From positions 1 to 40,595 of the forward strand of contig JBKPAF010000065.1 of the NCBI GenBank assembly GCA_046726275.1: DNA of 40,595 nt, in the 5' to 3' direction. Positions 33,091 to 40,264 of the stretch are shown one piece after another (within the stretch, counting starts at the first letter, position 1; each line of letters begins with the position of its first letter). The translations under genes and the position numbers were made by a program. The stretch is from DASXTW01 sp046726275. GTDB taxonomy: Bacteria > Actinomycetota > UBA4738. The notes under the pieces are model-generated. The model did not search any database and was not told the origin of the DNA. It was given only the letters and a program-made list of their open reading frames with translations.

Positions 33091-33998
33091 GCCGCCTTCT
33101 TTCCGAGGGGGGCGGTTCGCCGCTCGACGCCATTTCGCTCGGCGGCCCTCAGGCGGGCGCTCCTGGCCCTGGGGTTTCCCTGCCGCTCCTCCTCTGTCGT
33201 GCGCACCGGCCTCCGCGTCAGGACGGTCAACTCCTCGTGTCCCAAGAAGAATCGCTTCACGATCCGGTCCTCGAGCGAGTGGTAGGAGATGGCCACGATC
33301 CGGCCGCCGGGCTCGAGGAGGCTCGCTGCCTGAGGAAGGGAGGCGGCGAGCTCCTCGAGCTCCCTGTTCACCTCGATCCGTAGAGCCTGAAACGTGCGCC
33401 GGGCGGGATGGGCGGAACCACGCTTCCGTGGGACCGCGCTGGCCACGATGGCCGCGAGCTCCTGCGTGGACGTGACGGGTCCTCGCGACCGGGCTCGGAC
33501 GATCGCCCTGGCGATCCGACGGGCAAACCGCTCTTCCCCATACTCGAACAGGACGCGGGACAGCTCCTCCTCTGAGTAGGTGTTCACGACCCGCTCGGCA
33601 GTGAGAGCGGACTCGGGATCCGCTCCCATCCGCATGTCCAGTGGTCCGGCCGAGCGGTAGCTGAACCCCCGTGCAGGACGATCGATCTGCATGGAGGAGA
33701 CACCGAGGTCGTAGAGCACGCCCTCGACTTCTTTCACGATGGCACGGTTCAGGGCCTCCTCGATTCGCGAGAAGTGATCCTGGAGTGGACGGAACCGCGA
33801 CCCGAACCGCGAGAGGCGACTCGTCGCCTCCTCGATGGCCTCCGGATCCCGATCGAGCCCGATCACGGTGCCGACCCCGGCTTCCAGGAGGGCTTCCGCG
33901 TGACCTCCCGACCCGACCGTGGCGTCGACCACGAGGGTCTTCTCGGCGAGGAGCGCGACCACCTCAGCCACCAGGACCGGACGGTGGGGCCTATCCAA
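33087..33998 (-). CDS. rsmH: 16S rRNA (cytosine1402-N4)-methyltransferase (RsmH/MraW)
   Basis: Methylates N4 of C1402 in the decoding centre of 16S rRNA; 303 residues. Starts HRPVLVAEVVALLAEKTLVV with the SAM-binding VDATVGSGGHAEALLEAG, then LDRDPEAIEEA, LYDLGVSSMQIDRPARGFSY, RTFQALRIEVNRELEELAAS and AISYHSLEDRIVKRFF, all classic for the family. The start is a TTG at 33998, which lies 8 nt inside the end of the 38-residue ORF upstream, so translation is probably coupled to it. The stop overlaps ftsL by 4 nt. Confidence 0.97.
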   Translation of the reverse strand: MDRPHRPVLVAEVVALLAEKTLVVDATVGSGGHAEALLEAGVGTVIGLDRDPEAIEEATSRLSRFGSRFRPLQDHFSRIEEALNRAIVKEVEGVLYDLGVSSMQIDRPARGFSYRSAGPLDMRMGADPESALTAERVVNTYSEEELSRVLFEYGEERFARRIARAIVRARSRGPVTSTQELAAIVASAVPRKRGSAHPARRTFQALRIEVNRELEELAASLPQAASLLEPGGRIVAISYHSLEDRIVKRFFLGHEELTVLTRRPVRTTEEERQGNPRARSARLRAAERNGVERRTAPLGKKAA

Positions 33999-34107
33999 GC
34001 ACCCGCACGGCCAGCAGGCCCACGACCACGTAGAAAAGCACCATGGCCGCCATCAGGCCCATCAGTTGGAAGCTCTGTCCGACCTCTTTGAGGAGCGGAC
34101 CCTTCAT
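33991..34107 (-). CDS. 38-residue single-span membrane microprotein in the dcw operon
   Basis: Reading MKGPLLKEVGQSFQLMGLMA then AMVLFYVVVGLLAVRVLG, this short ORF has a charged N-terminus of about 12 residues and one hydrophobic segment of about 24 residues reaching almost to the C-terminus. Its ATG at 34107 is preceded by AAAGGAGG with 5-6 nt spacing, the best ribosome binding site in the operon. Its TAG stop lies inside the start of rsmH (8-nt overlap), and rsmH itself begins with a weak TTG, so this ORF likely drives rsmH translation and is probably made. It lies between mraZ and rsmH. I do not recognise the family; FtsL is separately present. Possible roles are a divisome or lipid-II-enzyme subunit, or a leader peptide for coupling; this is inference. 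Confidence 0.65.
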   Translation of the reverse strand: MKGPLLKEVGQSFQLMGLMAAMVLFYVVVGLLAVRVLG

Positions 34108-34116
34108 CCTGCCCTC

Positions 34117-34204
34117 CTTTCCGCGGGGGCTACCGCTTCGCTGCTTGAGCCCCCGCACCCCTTTCCGCGGGGGCTACCGCTTCGCTGCTTGAGCCCCCGC
34201 ACCC
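34117..34204. repeat. two perfect tandem 44-bp hairpin repeats between mraZ and the microprotein
   Basis: 34117-34160 and 34161-34204 are identical 44-bp units joined without spacer. Each contains the inverted repeat GCGGGGGCT / AGCCCCCGC (first unit 34123-34131 with 34148-34156) around a 16-nt loop ACCGCTTCGCTGCTTG. The part TCGCTGCTTGAGCCCCC recurs in the element at 40211-40264, so this is one copy site of a dispersed hairpin family. In the operon transcript it sits after the mraZ stop (34226) and before the microprotein ribosome binding site, where it could act as an attenuator or RNA-stabilising element. Confidence 0.8.
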
Positions 34205-34225
34205 CATACACGCGGTGATGAGTCC

Positions 34226-34654
34226 TCAGGCCCGGGTGTCCAGCGCGCCGCCCGCATAGGCGCTCGCATGGGTTCGCTCGTACTCGTCCCAGCGGGAGGT
34301 GGGCCAGATCTCGAGCCAATCGGAGACGCCGATGACTACGGCCTCGCGTTGCAGGCCGACCTGGGCACGGAGCTTCTGGGGAACCACCATCCGTCCCTGA
34401 GCATCGAGGTCGATCCGCTCGGCATTGCCGAAGAACATCCGTGCTCTCGCTCGGGCTTCCCTGCCGGACAGCCCGGTCGATCGGAGCTCCTCCCGACGCC
34501 GGTCCCACTCGTCCTTGGGGAAGGCGTAGAGGCAGCCGTCCTCGCCGAGGGTCAGGAACAGGCCGTCGCCAAACGGCTCACGGAACTTGGCCGGCAGCGC
34601 GATCCGACCTTTCGGATCGAGCTGATAGCGATGCTGGCCGAGCAGTTCCGCCAC
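34226..34654 (-). CDS. mraZ: MraZ, dcw-operon transcriptional regulator
   Basis: DNA-binding protein of the AbrB-like double-fold type that represses its own dcw promoter in studied bacteria; 142 residues from a GTG at 34654. Two similar halves are visible: LLGQHRYQLDPKGRIALPAK with EPFGDGLFLTLGEDGCLYAF, and ARMFFGNAERIDLDAQGRMV with VPQKLRAQVGLQREAVVIGV. An ATG further upstream in the frame (34714) lies before the promoter's start point and is ignored; AAGGG lies 6 nt before the GTG. First gene of the dcw operon. The first MraZ-type box overlaps the inferred transcription start, supporting autoregulation. Confidence 0.95.
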   Translation of the reverse strand: MAELLGQHRYQLDPKGRIALPAKFREPFGDGLFLTLGEDGCLYAFPKDEWDRRREELRSTGLSGREARARARMFFGNAERIDLDAQGRMVVPQKLRAQVGLQREAVVIGVSDWLEIWPTSRWDEYERTHASAYAGGALDTRA

Positions 34655-34684
34655 CGTATGCCCTTCTCCTCCACTGAGTCCCAC
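34645..34684 (-). promoter_or_regulatory. MraZ operator: four TGGG-like boxes with 10-nt period
   Basis: On the minus strand, read in 10-nt steps: GTGGGACTCA (34684-34675), GTGGAGGAGA (34674-34665), AGGGCATACG (34664-34655), GTGGCGGAAC (34654-34645). This matches the direct TGGGN-N5 repeats known as MraZ sites, with the first box best conserved and the last lying on the mraZ start codon. It begins inside the core promoter's start region. Confidence 0.65.
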
Positions 34685-34685
34685 A

Positions 34686-34714
34686 TTTATGCCACTAGTA
34701 CTCCACCACGTCAA
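34686..34714 (-). promoter_or_regulatory. dcw operon (mraZ) promoter
   Basis: TTGACG (34709-34714) and CATAAA (34686-34691) on the minus strand are 17 bp apart. Transcription would start near 34679, inside the first MraZ box and 25 bp before the mraZ GTG. It is the only strong promoter seen for the 14-gene run that ends with ftsQ. Confidence 0.75.
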
Positions 34715-34812
34715 GGGACTTCGGCACAGAAGAAGGAGGTCTTGAGCTCATCGTGGAACGGGTTGTCGCGGTCGGTGCCGAGGGCCGCGCGCAGCGGCCG
34801 GGTCGAACGTGC

Positions 34813-35292
34813 TTAGAGGTAGGCCTCCCACTCGGGCTCCAGACGCCCGAGTGAGAGCTTGAGCCCGTCCCGGGGGACGAACGGCTCGCGAACCAGGACC
34901 AGGCCGACCTCGGCGGGAAGGCGGTTCTCCTTGCGCGAGTTACAGCGTCGGCACGCGGCCACCACGTTCTCCCATGAGTGCTGGCCTCCACGGGACTTGG
35001 GCATCACGTGGTCGACGTTCTCGGCGGCGTTGCCGCAGTACTGACAGGTCCATCCGTCCCGGGCGAAGACAGCCCGCCTGGTCAACGCAGCCCTGGCTCT
35101 GTACGGGACCTTGACGAAGTATCGGAGCCTGACCACCGAAGGGGCAGGAAGCTCCAAGCGCTCGGACCGGAACAGGATGCCGTTCGACGCGATGATGTCG
35201 GCCTTCTCCTTGAGTACGAGGACGACTGCCCTACGCGCCGGTACGACCGCGAGGGGTTGCTGCGTGGCGTTGAGGACGAGGGATCTGCCCAC
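34813..35292 (-). CDS. HNH endonuclease-domain protein
   Basis: A 159-residue protein with a McrA-like HNH fold. N-terminal 65 residues (LVLNATQQPLAVVPARRAVV and a small beta-rich part) are typical of a widespread actinobacterial group of unknown biological role. Zinc and catalytic residues: C83 and C86 in WTCQYCG, the HNH centre D94-H95 in NVDHVMPKSRGGQHSWEN with N109, and the second pair C114 and C117-N118. All needed residues are present, so it should be active. The GTG at 35292 gives the conserved N-terminus; there is no clear ribosome binding site, but an extended -10 lies about 20 bp upstream. It is upstream of mraZ in the same direction with about 160 bp between. Confidence 0.88.
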   Translation of the reverse strand: MGRSLVLNATQQPLAVVPARRAVVLVLKEKADIIASNGILFRSERLELPAPSVVRLRYFVKVPYRARAALTRRAVFARDGWTCQYCGNAAENVDHVMPKSRGGQHSWENVVAACRRCNSRKENRLPAEVGLVLVREPFVPRDGLKLSLGRLEPEWEAYL

Positions 35293-35310
35293 GATTGGTA
35301 ACCCGCGGCG

Positions 35311-35316
35311 AGTATA
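35311..35316 (-). promoter_or_regulatory. extended -10 promoter of the HNH gene
   Basis: The minus strand reads TGTTATACT: a TATACT hexamer at 35311-35316 with the TGn extension just before it. No good -35 is present, as is usual for extended -10 promoters. Transcription would start near 35304, only about 12 nt before the GTG start, so the mRNA is close to leaderless. Confidence 0.55.
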
Positions 35317-35364
35317 ACAACGCGTTCCGGCCAATCCGGGGCAATGCTAAGCCTGCGAAGATGC

Positions 35365-35393
35365 TTGACTCGAAGGGCTTACACGCGTGTAAT
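35365..35393 (+). promoter_or_regulatory. promoter with a perfect TTACACGCGTGTAA palindrome over its -10
   Basis: TTGACT (35365-35370) and TGTAAT (35388-35393) are exactly 17 bp apart on the plus strand. The 14-bp perfect palindrome TTACACGCGTGTAA (35379-35392) covers the spacer end and the -10, where a bound repressor would block RNA polymerase. The half-sites and spacing match the repeat at 8175-8188. It would start a leader of about 265 nt for moxR; the palindrome is also about 87 bp upstream of the divergent HNH gene. Confidence 0.6.
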
Positions 35394-35665
35394 TTCGGAG
35401 GGGACGCGCAGCCGGCACGCCGCCGAATGCGCCCGTGCCGGGTCCGGTCCATCTGGCCGGGTCCGGCCGAATTCGATAGGGGCCGCGCGGGGCGTTTTGT
35501 GCGAGTGCCGGCGTGCGTCCCTCCCTTCTCTTTCTGTGATTCCTTGTCTTCCCAGAGCCGGGAAACCGAATCCGACCGAGTTCCGTCTGCTCTTCGTATA
35601 ACTAGAACGCTGGCTCAGGTCGTCACGAACCCTCCCCGGGGTCCGGTCGCTACTCGGAGGCTAAG

Positions 35666-36670
35666 ATGGACGAGCAAACGGAACGCGGAGGGACAGTGGT
35701 CGCTCGGAGGGAAGCCGAGGATTGGGAGAGGTTCGCTTCCGATTTTGCGGGCATTGCAGACAACGTCAAGCAGGTCATCCAGGGAAAGGAGCAGGAAGTC
35801 CGGCTGGCCCTGGTGTGCCTGGTTGCAGAGGGTCATCTTCTGATCGAGGACGTGCCAGGGGTCGGCAAGACGATGCTCGCCAAGTCCATCGCCAGGTCGA
35901 TCGACTGTTCCTTCCGCCGAATCCAGTTCACACCCGACCTCCTGCCCACGGACGTGACCGGCGTCAACGTCTACAACCAGGAGCGGGGCGACTTCGAGTT
36001 CAAGCCGGGAGCGATCTTCGCCAACATCGTTCTGGGGGACGAGATCAACCGGGCCAGCCCCAAGACCCAGTCCGCATTGCTGGAAAGCATGGAGGAGCAC
36101 CAGGTCACCATCGACACCGAGACGTATCACCTGGGCATCCCTTTTATGGTCATCGCGACCCAGAACCCCATCGAGCACGAAGGGACGTATCCACTCCCGG
36201 AGGCCCAGCTGGACAGGTTCATGATGCGCCTGTCCATCGGTTACCCCAGCCTCGAGTCGGAGACGAGCATCCTGGGGACTCACGGCGTGGCCTCCACGCT
36301 GGAAGACATCGGGGCCGTAACCGACGCTCGCGGCGTCTCCGAGATGATCATGATGGCCCGCGAGGTCCACGTAGCCCCCGCCCTCCAGCGCTACATCGTG
36401 GCCATGGCCGACGCCACCAGGAAGCATCCCGACGTCTACCTGGGCGCGAGCCCCCGGGCCTCCATCATGCTTCTTCGAGCGGCCCGGGCTATGGCGGCCT
36501 CAGACGGACGCGACTACGTGATCCCCGACGACGTGAAGGCGCTCGTGGTCCCGTCCCTCAGCCACCGAATCCTGGTCGCGGCCGACGCGGCGATGAGCGG
36601 CCGGACCTCCCAGGCCATCCTGTCCGAGCTCGTCCACGAGGTACCGGTTCCCATCCGGGACCGCACCTAG
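35666..36670 (+). CDS. MoxR-type AAA+ ATPase
   Basis: Chaperone-like ATPase of the MoxR family, 334 residues, which usually works with the neighbouring DUF58 protein. Walker A is EDVPGVGKTMLAKSIARSID (near residues 61-80), Walker B is NIVLGDEINRASPKTQSALL, and sensor 1 lies in FMVIATQNPIEHEGTYPLPE. The C-terminal lid domain has YLGASPRASIMLLRAARAMA. The ATG at 35666 follows CGGAGG. First gene of the moxR-DUF58-tgpA operon, 16 nt before DUF58. Presence upstream of the dcw cluster is also known in other actinobacteria and suggests envelope-related work; this is inference. Confidence 0.95.
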   Translation: MDEQTERGGTVVARREAEDWERFASDFAGIADNVKQVIQGKEQEVRLALVCLVAEGHLLIEDVPGVGKTMLAKSIARSIDCSFRRIQFTPDLLPTDVTGVNVYNQERGDFEFKPGAIFANIVLGDEINRASPKTQSALLESMEEHQVTIDTETYHLGIPFMVIATQNPIEHEGTYPLPEAQLDRFMMRLSIGYPSLESETSILGTHGVASTLEDIGAVTDARGVSEMIMMAREVHVAPALQRYIVAMADATRKHPDVYLGASPRASIMLLRAARAMAASDGRDYVIPDDVKALVVPSLSHRILVAADAAMSGRTSQAILSELVHEVPVPIRDRT

Positions 36671-36686
36671 CCAGGAGAGGGATCAG

Positions 36687-37928
36687 ATGCCGACGAGGCG
36701 GGGCTGGTCGGCCATCGCGGCCGGGCTCGCGTTTTGGATCACCGCGCGATTCATCGGATCCGACGACCTCCACATGGTGGCCGTGGGGATCACCGTGCTC
36801 CCGGTCCTGGCCACCTTGTTCGTCCAGTGGAACAGGGTCCGTTTGGACATCCACCGGCACCTGTCTGCTCCTCGCGTCCACGCGGGGAGCCGGATCCTGG
36901 TGACCCTCGACGTCACCAACCAGGGGTCGATCACCACGCCCTTCCTCCTGCTCGAGGACGCCCTCGATCCGGCCCTGGGCAAGCCGGCGAGGCTCGTGGC
37001 GTCGGGAGTCCCCCCTGGGTCGAAGCAGCGCATGTCGTATTCCGTGGTGACCCGGCACCGTGGGCGGTACACGATCGGGCCGCTCTCTGTCTCCATCAGC
37101 GACCCGTTCGGTCTGGCTCGGATCCGGATGCAGACGTCGTCGAAGAACGACCTCATCGTCTACCCGGCGGTCGAGCAGCTGGAGGGATGGACGCTCGGGA
37201 TGCAGGGGGCGGGGGCCGGGGAGTCCACGGTTCGCCACCTTTTCCGATCGGCCGCGGAGTTCTACACCATGAGGGAGTACGTGACGGGAGACGATCTGCG
37301 GCGCATCCACTGGCCGAGCGTGGCTCGAACCAACCACCTCATGATCCGGCAGGACGAATCCACCCGTCGGTCCATCGCCACGATCTTCCTGGACAACCGG
37401 AGCAGCGCCCTGGGTGTGGATGCCTCGCCGGGATTCGAGAAGGGGGTATCGGTTGCGGCCTCGATCGGGCGGTTGCTCGTCCAGTCGGGATTCGCGGTGC
37501 ATCTGGCGACCCTCGACACCGATCCCGCGCTCGTCTCTGAGACGGCCCTCCTCGAGACGCTTGCGTCCGTCTCCACCATTCGCTCAGGGGGGATGGGCGA
37601 GTCGCTCAGCAGGTTGAGGTCCGCCGCTCGCTCTGACTCGAGCCTGGCCCTGGTGACCGCTCCTCCCCAGGGCCCCGAGCTCGCGGCCATGACTCGCATC
37701 GGCGCTGGGTTCGGGCGGAAGCTCGTCGTGCTCGTGTATCCGCTGCCACCGTCGGACCTTCCCGACGCGGCTCGGGTCGAGATGGAGACCCGGGCCTCGG
37801 TGGCTCGCGGATCGCTGCTGCACGGCGGTTGGGAAGTATTCGTCATCTCACCGGACGGGAGGCTCGCCGAGGTATGGCGGTCGAGCAGACGATCGAGAAA
37901 GCTCCAGGTAGCCGGTTCGCTCTCCTGA
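36687..37928 (+). CDS. DUF58 membrane-linked protein (MoxR partner)
   Basis: A 413-residue protein with two membrane segments at the N-terminus (WSAIAAGLAFWITARFIG and MVAVGITVLPVLATLFVQW), an immunoglobulin-like part (RVHAGSRILVTLDVTNQG) and the DUF58 signature: PLSVSISDPFGLARIR, then EYVTGDDLRRIHWPSVARTN. The region after it resembles a von Willebrand A fold. It is 16 nt after moxR with AGGAGAGGG before its ATG, and it overlaps tgpA by 55 nt. Function in the family is not settled; the operon is often linked with cell-envelope assembly or stress. Confidence 0.92.
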   Translation: MPTRRGWSAIAAGLAFWITARFIGSDDLHMVAVGITVLPVLATLFVQWNRVRLDIHRHLSAPRVHAGSRILVTLDVTNQGSITTPFLLLEDALDPALGKPARLVASGVPPGSKQRMSYSVVTRHRGRYTIGPLSVSISDPFGLARIRMQTSSKNDLIVYPAVEQLEGWTLGMQGAGAGESTVRHLFRSAAEFYTMREYVTGDDLRRIHWPSVARTNHLMIRQDESTRRSIATIFLDNRSSALGVDASPGFEKGVSVAASIGRLLVQSGFAVHLATLDTDPALVSETALLETLASVSTIRSGGMGESLSRLRSAARSDSSLALVTAPPQGPELAAMTRIGAGFGRKLVVLVYPLPPSDLPDAARVEMETRASVARGSLLHGGWEVFVISPDGRLAEVWRSSRRSRKLQVAGSLS

Positions 37929-40204
37929 CAGCGCTCCTGGCGCTGTCAGTGGTATCGGCGGCGGCGTTCGGTCGCGTGTTCCAGGGGGCACGCCCCACGC
38001 TGCAGCTGATCGCTGCGGCCGGCATCGCCATCCTGCTCGCGGGGGCGATGGAGCGGCAGCACGTCCTGCTGGCCACCCTCGTCAGCGCGGCCGGCCTCGC
38101 CGTCGCCATCGGGCTCCTGGTGTTCCACTCGACCACGAAGATCGGCTTGCCGACGGCGACCACCTTCCGGGCGGCCGTCCGGGCATGGGAGGCGATCGGC
38201 CAGACCGCCCGAACCGAGGTGGCACCTACGCCGGCCTTCGCTCCCTTGTTCCTGGCGGCGCTGACCGCCGTGTGGGCCGCGTCGTTCTCCACCCACGCCC
38301 TGGCCTCGCGCGCCAGGAGCCCATTCCTCGCCCTACTCCCGCCAATCGGGCTGTTCGCCTTCACGAGCATCATCCTCGACGAGGGAGCGCGGCCACTGTA
38401 CGTGGTGGCGTTCCTGACCTCGGCCATCGCCGTCCTCTTCGCAGACGGACTTCGTCGCGTGGGCCAGTGGGGGCCGGTCACCACCTGGCAGGGTCGGCGA
38501 ACATTCGGAGCCATGGCGACGCTGCGAGGAGCCCGATGGGTTGCCGCGGTGACCCTTGCCATCGCGGCGTTCCTCCCTGGGATCCTTCCCGGTTACCAGG
38601 CGACCGGGCTGGTCCAGGTGCGAGGGAAGCCGTCGACGGTCCACGTCACCATCAACCCCATCGTTCAGATCCGCCCGTACCTCCGGCTGCAGCAATCGAT
38701 CCCGTTGTTCACGGTGCGAGCGAGCCAAGCCACGTACTGGCGATTCATGACACTCGAGCAGTTCACCGGAAAACAGTGGCGTCCGGCGAATCCGAACGCC
38801 GAACGGGGCGCCCAGGTGATCTCGGGTCCCCTGCAACCGAACGTCGACGTCGACCCGTCAGAGGGCAAGGTGGTGAGACAGCGCTTCCAGTTCCTCCGGT
38901 TGTCCCAGCCGTGGCTGCCGGCCGCAAGCGAGCCCGTGGCCTTCCGTGGAAGGGCCACCGCGCGGTACGACCCGGAGTCGGGGGCCCTGGTCGTATCCGG
39001 AGGAGCATCGAGCGGCTTCCGCTACGAGGTGGAGAGCCTGGAGGTCATCCCGTCCGACAAGGATCTGGACGCGGTGCCAACGCTGGATGCCTCAGGATCC
39101 AGTCGATACACGGAGCTTCCGGCGGACATGCGTCACCTGAGTGAGATCACAGCGATCGCCAAGGAGCTGACCGGCGAGGCTCGCAATCCGTACCGCAAGA
39201 TCCTGGCCATCCAGAACTACCTGCGAAACCCGAGGTTCTTCACGTACTCGGATCGGGTGAATGGCGGTCACGGCGCCGACGACATCCTGCATTTCCTTAC
39301 GGTGTCCCGGAGGGGCTATTGCGAGCAGTTCGCGGGAAGCATGGCCGTGTTGCTTCGCGCCCTGGGTATCCCGGCTAGGGTCGCGGTCGGGTTCACCCCA
39401 GGCATCAGTCAGGGAAGGCAGGGGAACGAGAACGTCCTGCGGGTGACCACACAGCAGGCCCACGCCTGGGTAGAGGTCCTGTTCCCGAAGTACGGGTGGC
39501 TCGCCTTCGAGCCGACGCCGCAGCGCTTCAATGCCGTGGCCGCTCCCTACGTCTCTCCCCTGGCCCCCAGCAGGCCCTCCAGCGGGGCCACCACCCCCTC
39601 AAAAGTGTGCGACCGTCCGGTTGATGCACGGCCATTCGCTGAGCCCGGGTTGACGTGCCAGAGCGGGACCCCCACCAATCGCGCGTCGGCCCCCAGGTTC
39701 GGCGAGCCCCTGCCGGGGGCGACACCATCCCTAACGTCCCCTGCCGGGAGGGGCACCAGTGGGCGAACGCTTATCTGGTTGGGGGTGCTGGCGACGGCCC
39801 TCGTTGTCCTCGCGGGCATCCCGGCGATCAAGCTTTCGCGACGGCGGTTGATGCTGAGGCGGGCCAGGGGTCCGGCCGAGGTGGTCCTCACATCCTTCCG
39901 GGTCCTGGACGAGCGGGCCGCCGACGTCGGCCTGGGGCGCAGACCCGCCGAGACGCTCCGGGAGTTCGGGTCGAGGCTCAGCGGGTCGGTACACGGGCTG
40001 GACGGCACGCTGGAAGACCTCACCTCTCTTGCGAGTCGCGCCGCCTATTCGGAGAACGGACTGTCGGGCGACCAGGCCGAGCAGGCCCGATCCGCCGCAG
40101 GACGCGCTGCGAGGCTCATCCGCAGGTCGGTGCCTCTGGAACGTCGGGTCTTCGGGGCTTTCAGGCTGCCCGGAGGGCTCCTCCCGAGGTGGGGAACCGG
40201 CTAG
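37874..40204 (+). CDS. TgpA-like membrane transglutaminase-domain protein (DUF3488 + transglutaminase + DUF4129)
   Basis: A 776-residue protein from the ATG at 37874. The first 250 residues hold about seven membrane segments (DUF3488 region), followed by an extracytoplasmic part with the transglutaminase core. Catalytic C483 lies in RRGYCEQFAGSMAVLLRALG and H530 in QQAHAWVEVLFPKYGW; the third triad position is Glu in LAFEPTPQRF, where many relatives have Asp. Then comes a Ser/Thr/Pro-rich linker, a membrane segment (LIWLGVLATALVVLAGIPAI) and a C-terminal DUF4129-type cytoplasmic domain. Third gene of the moxR operon, overlapping DUF58. An upstream start at 37829 is in frame but would add unrelated residues. 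Family role is protein processing or cross-linking at the cell surface; substrate unknown. Confidence 0.9.
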   Translation: MAVEQTIEKAPGSRFALLTALLALSVVSAAAFGRVFQGARPTLQLIAAAGIAILLAGAMERQHVLLATLVSAAGLAVAIGLLVFHSTTKIGLPTATTFRAAVRAWEAIGQTARTEVAPTPAFAPLFLAALTAVWAASFSTHALASRARSPFLALLPPIGLFAFTSIILDEGARPLYVVAFLTSAIAVLFADGLRRVGQWGPVTTWQGRRTFGAMATLRGARWVAAVTLAIAAFLPGILPGYQATGLVQVRGKPSTVHVTINPIVQIRPYLRLQQSIPLFTVRASQATYWRFMTLEQFTGKQWRPANPNAERGAQVISGPLQPNVDVDPSEGKVVRQRFQFLRLSQPWLPAASEPVAFRGRATARYDPESGALVVSGGASSGFRYEVESLEVIPSDKDLDAVPTLDASGSSRYTELPADMRHLSEITAIAKELTGEARNPYRKILAIQNYLRNPRFFTYSDRVNGGHGADDILHFLTVSRRGYCEQFAGSMAVLLRALGIPARVAVGFTPGISQGRQGNENVLRVTTQQAHAWVEVLFPKYGWLAFEPTPQRFNAVAAPYVSPLAPSRPSSGATTPSKVCDRPVDARPFAEPGLTCQSGTPTNRASAPRFGEPLPGATPSLTSPAGRGTSGRTLIWLGVLATALVVLAGIPAIKLSRRRLMLRRARGPAEVVLTSFRVLDERAADVGLGRRPAETLREFGSRLSGSVHGLDGTLEDLTSLASRAAYSENGLSGDQAEQARSAAGRAARLIRRSVPLERRVFGAFRLPGGLLPRWGTG

Positions 40205-40210
40205 TCCCCC

Positions 40211-40264
40211 GTCAGGCTGGGGGCTACGCTCGGCTTCGCCTCGCTGCTTGAGCCCCCAGACCCC
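40211..40264. repeat. 54-bp hairpin repeat element, copy A, after tgpA
   Basis: CTGGGGGCT (40217-40225) pairs with AGCCCCCAG (40251-40259). The loop contains TCGCTGCTTG, as in the 44-bp units at 34117-34204. Lies between the convergent tgpA and the 96-residue ORF, where it can serve as a bidirectional terminator. It begins GTCAGGCTGGGG and ends CCCCCAGACCCC. Confidence 0.7.

Larger units (their letters stand above)
35293..35665. other. 373-bp divergent control region between the HNH gene and moxR
   Basis: No gene is seen. It holds the HNH extended -10 (35311-35316), a palindrome with an overlapping plus-strand promoter (35365-35393), and two copies of the palindrome-like decamer CCGGGTCCGG at 35438-35447 and 35457-35466, 19 bp apart. 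A TATAAC hexamer at 35597-35602, about 64 bp before the moxR ATG, could be a second, proximal promoter although its -35 is poor. Confidence 0.5.

Noticed and set aside
34117..34204. CRISPR-like or minisatellite array
   Set aside because: Only two units, with no spacer between them, and internal dyad symmetry; better described as a duplicated hairpin element.
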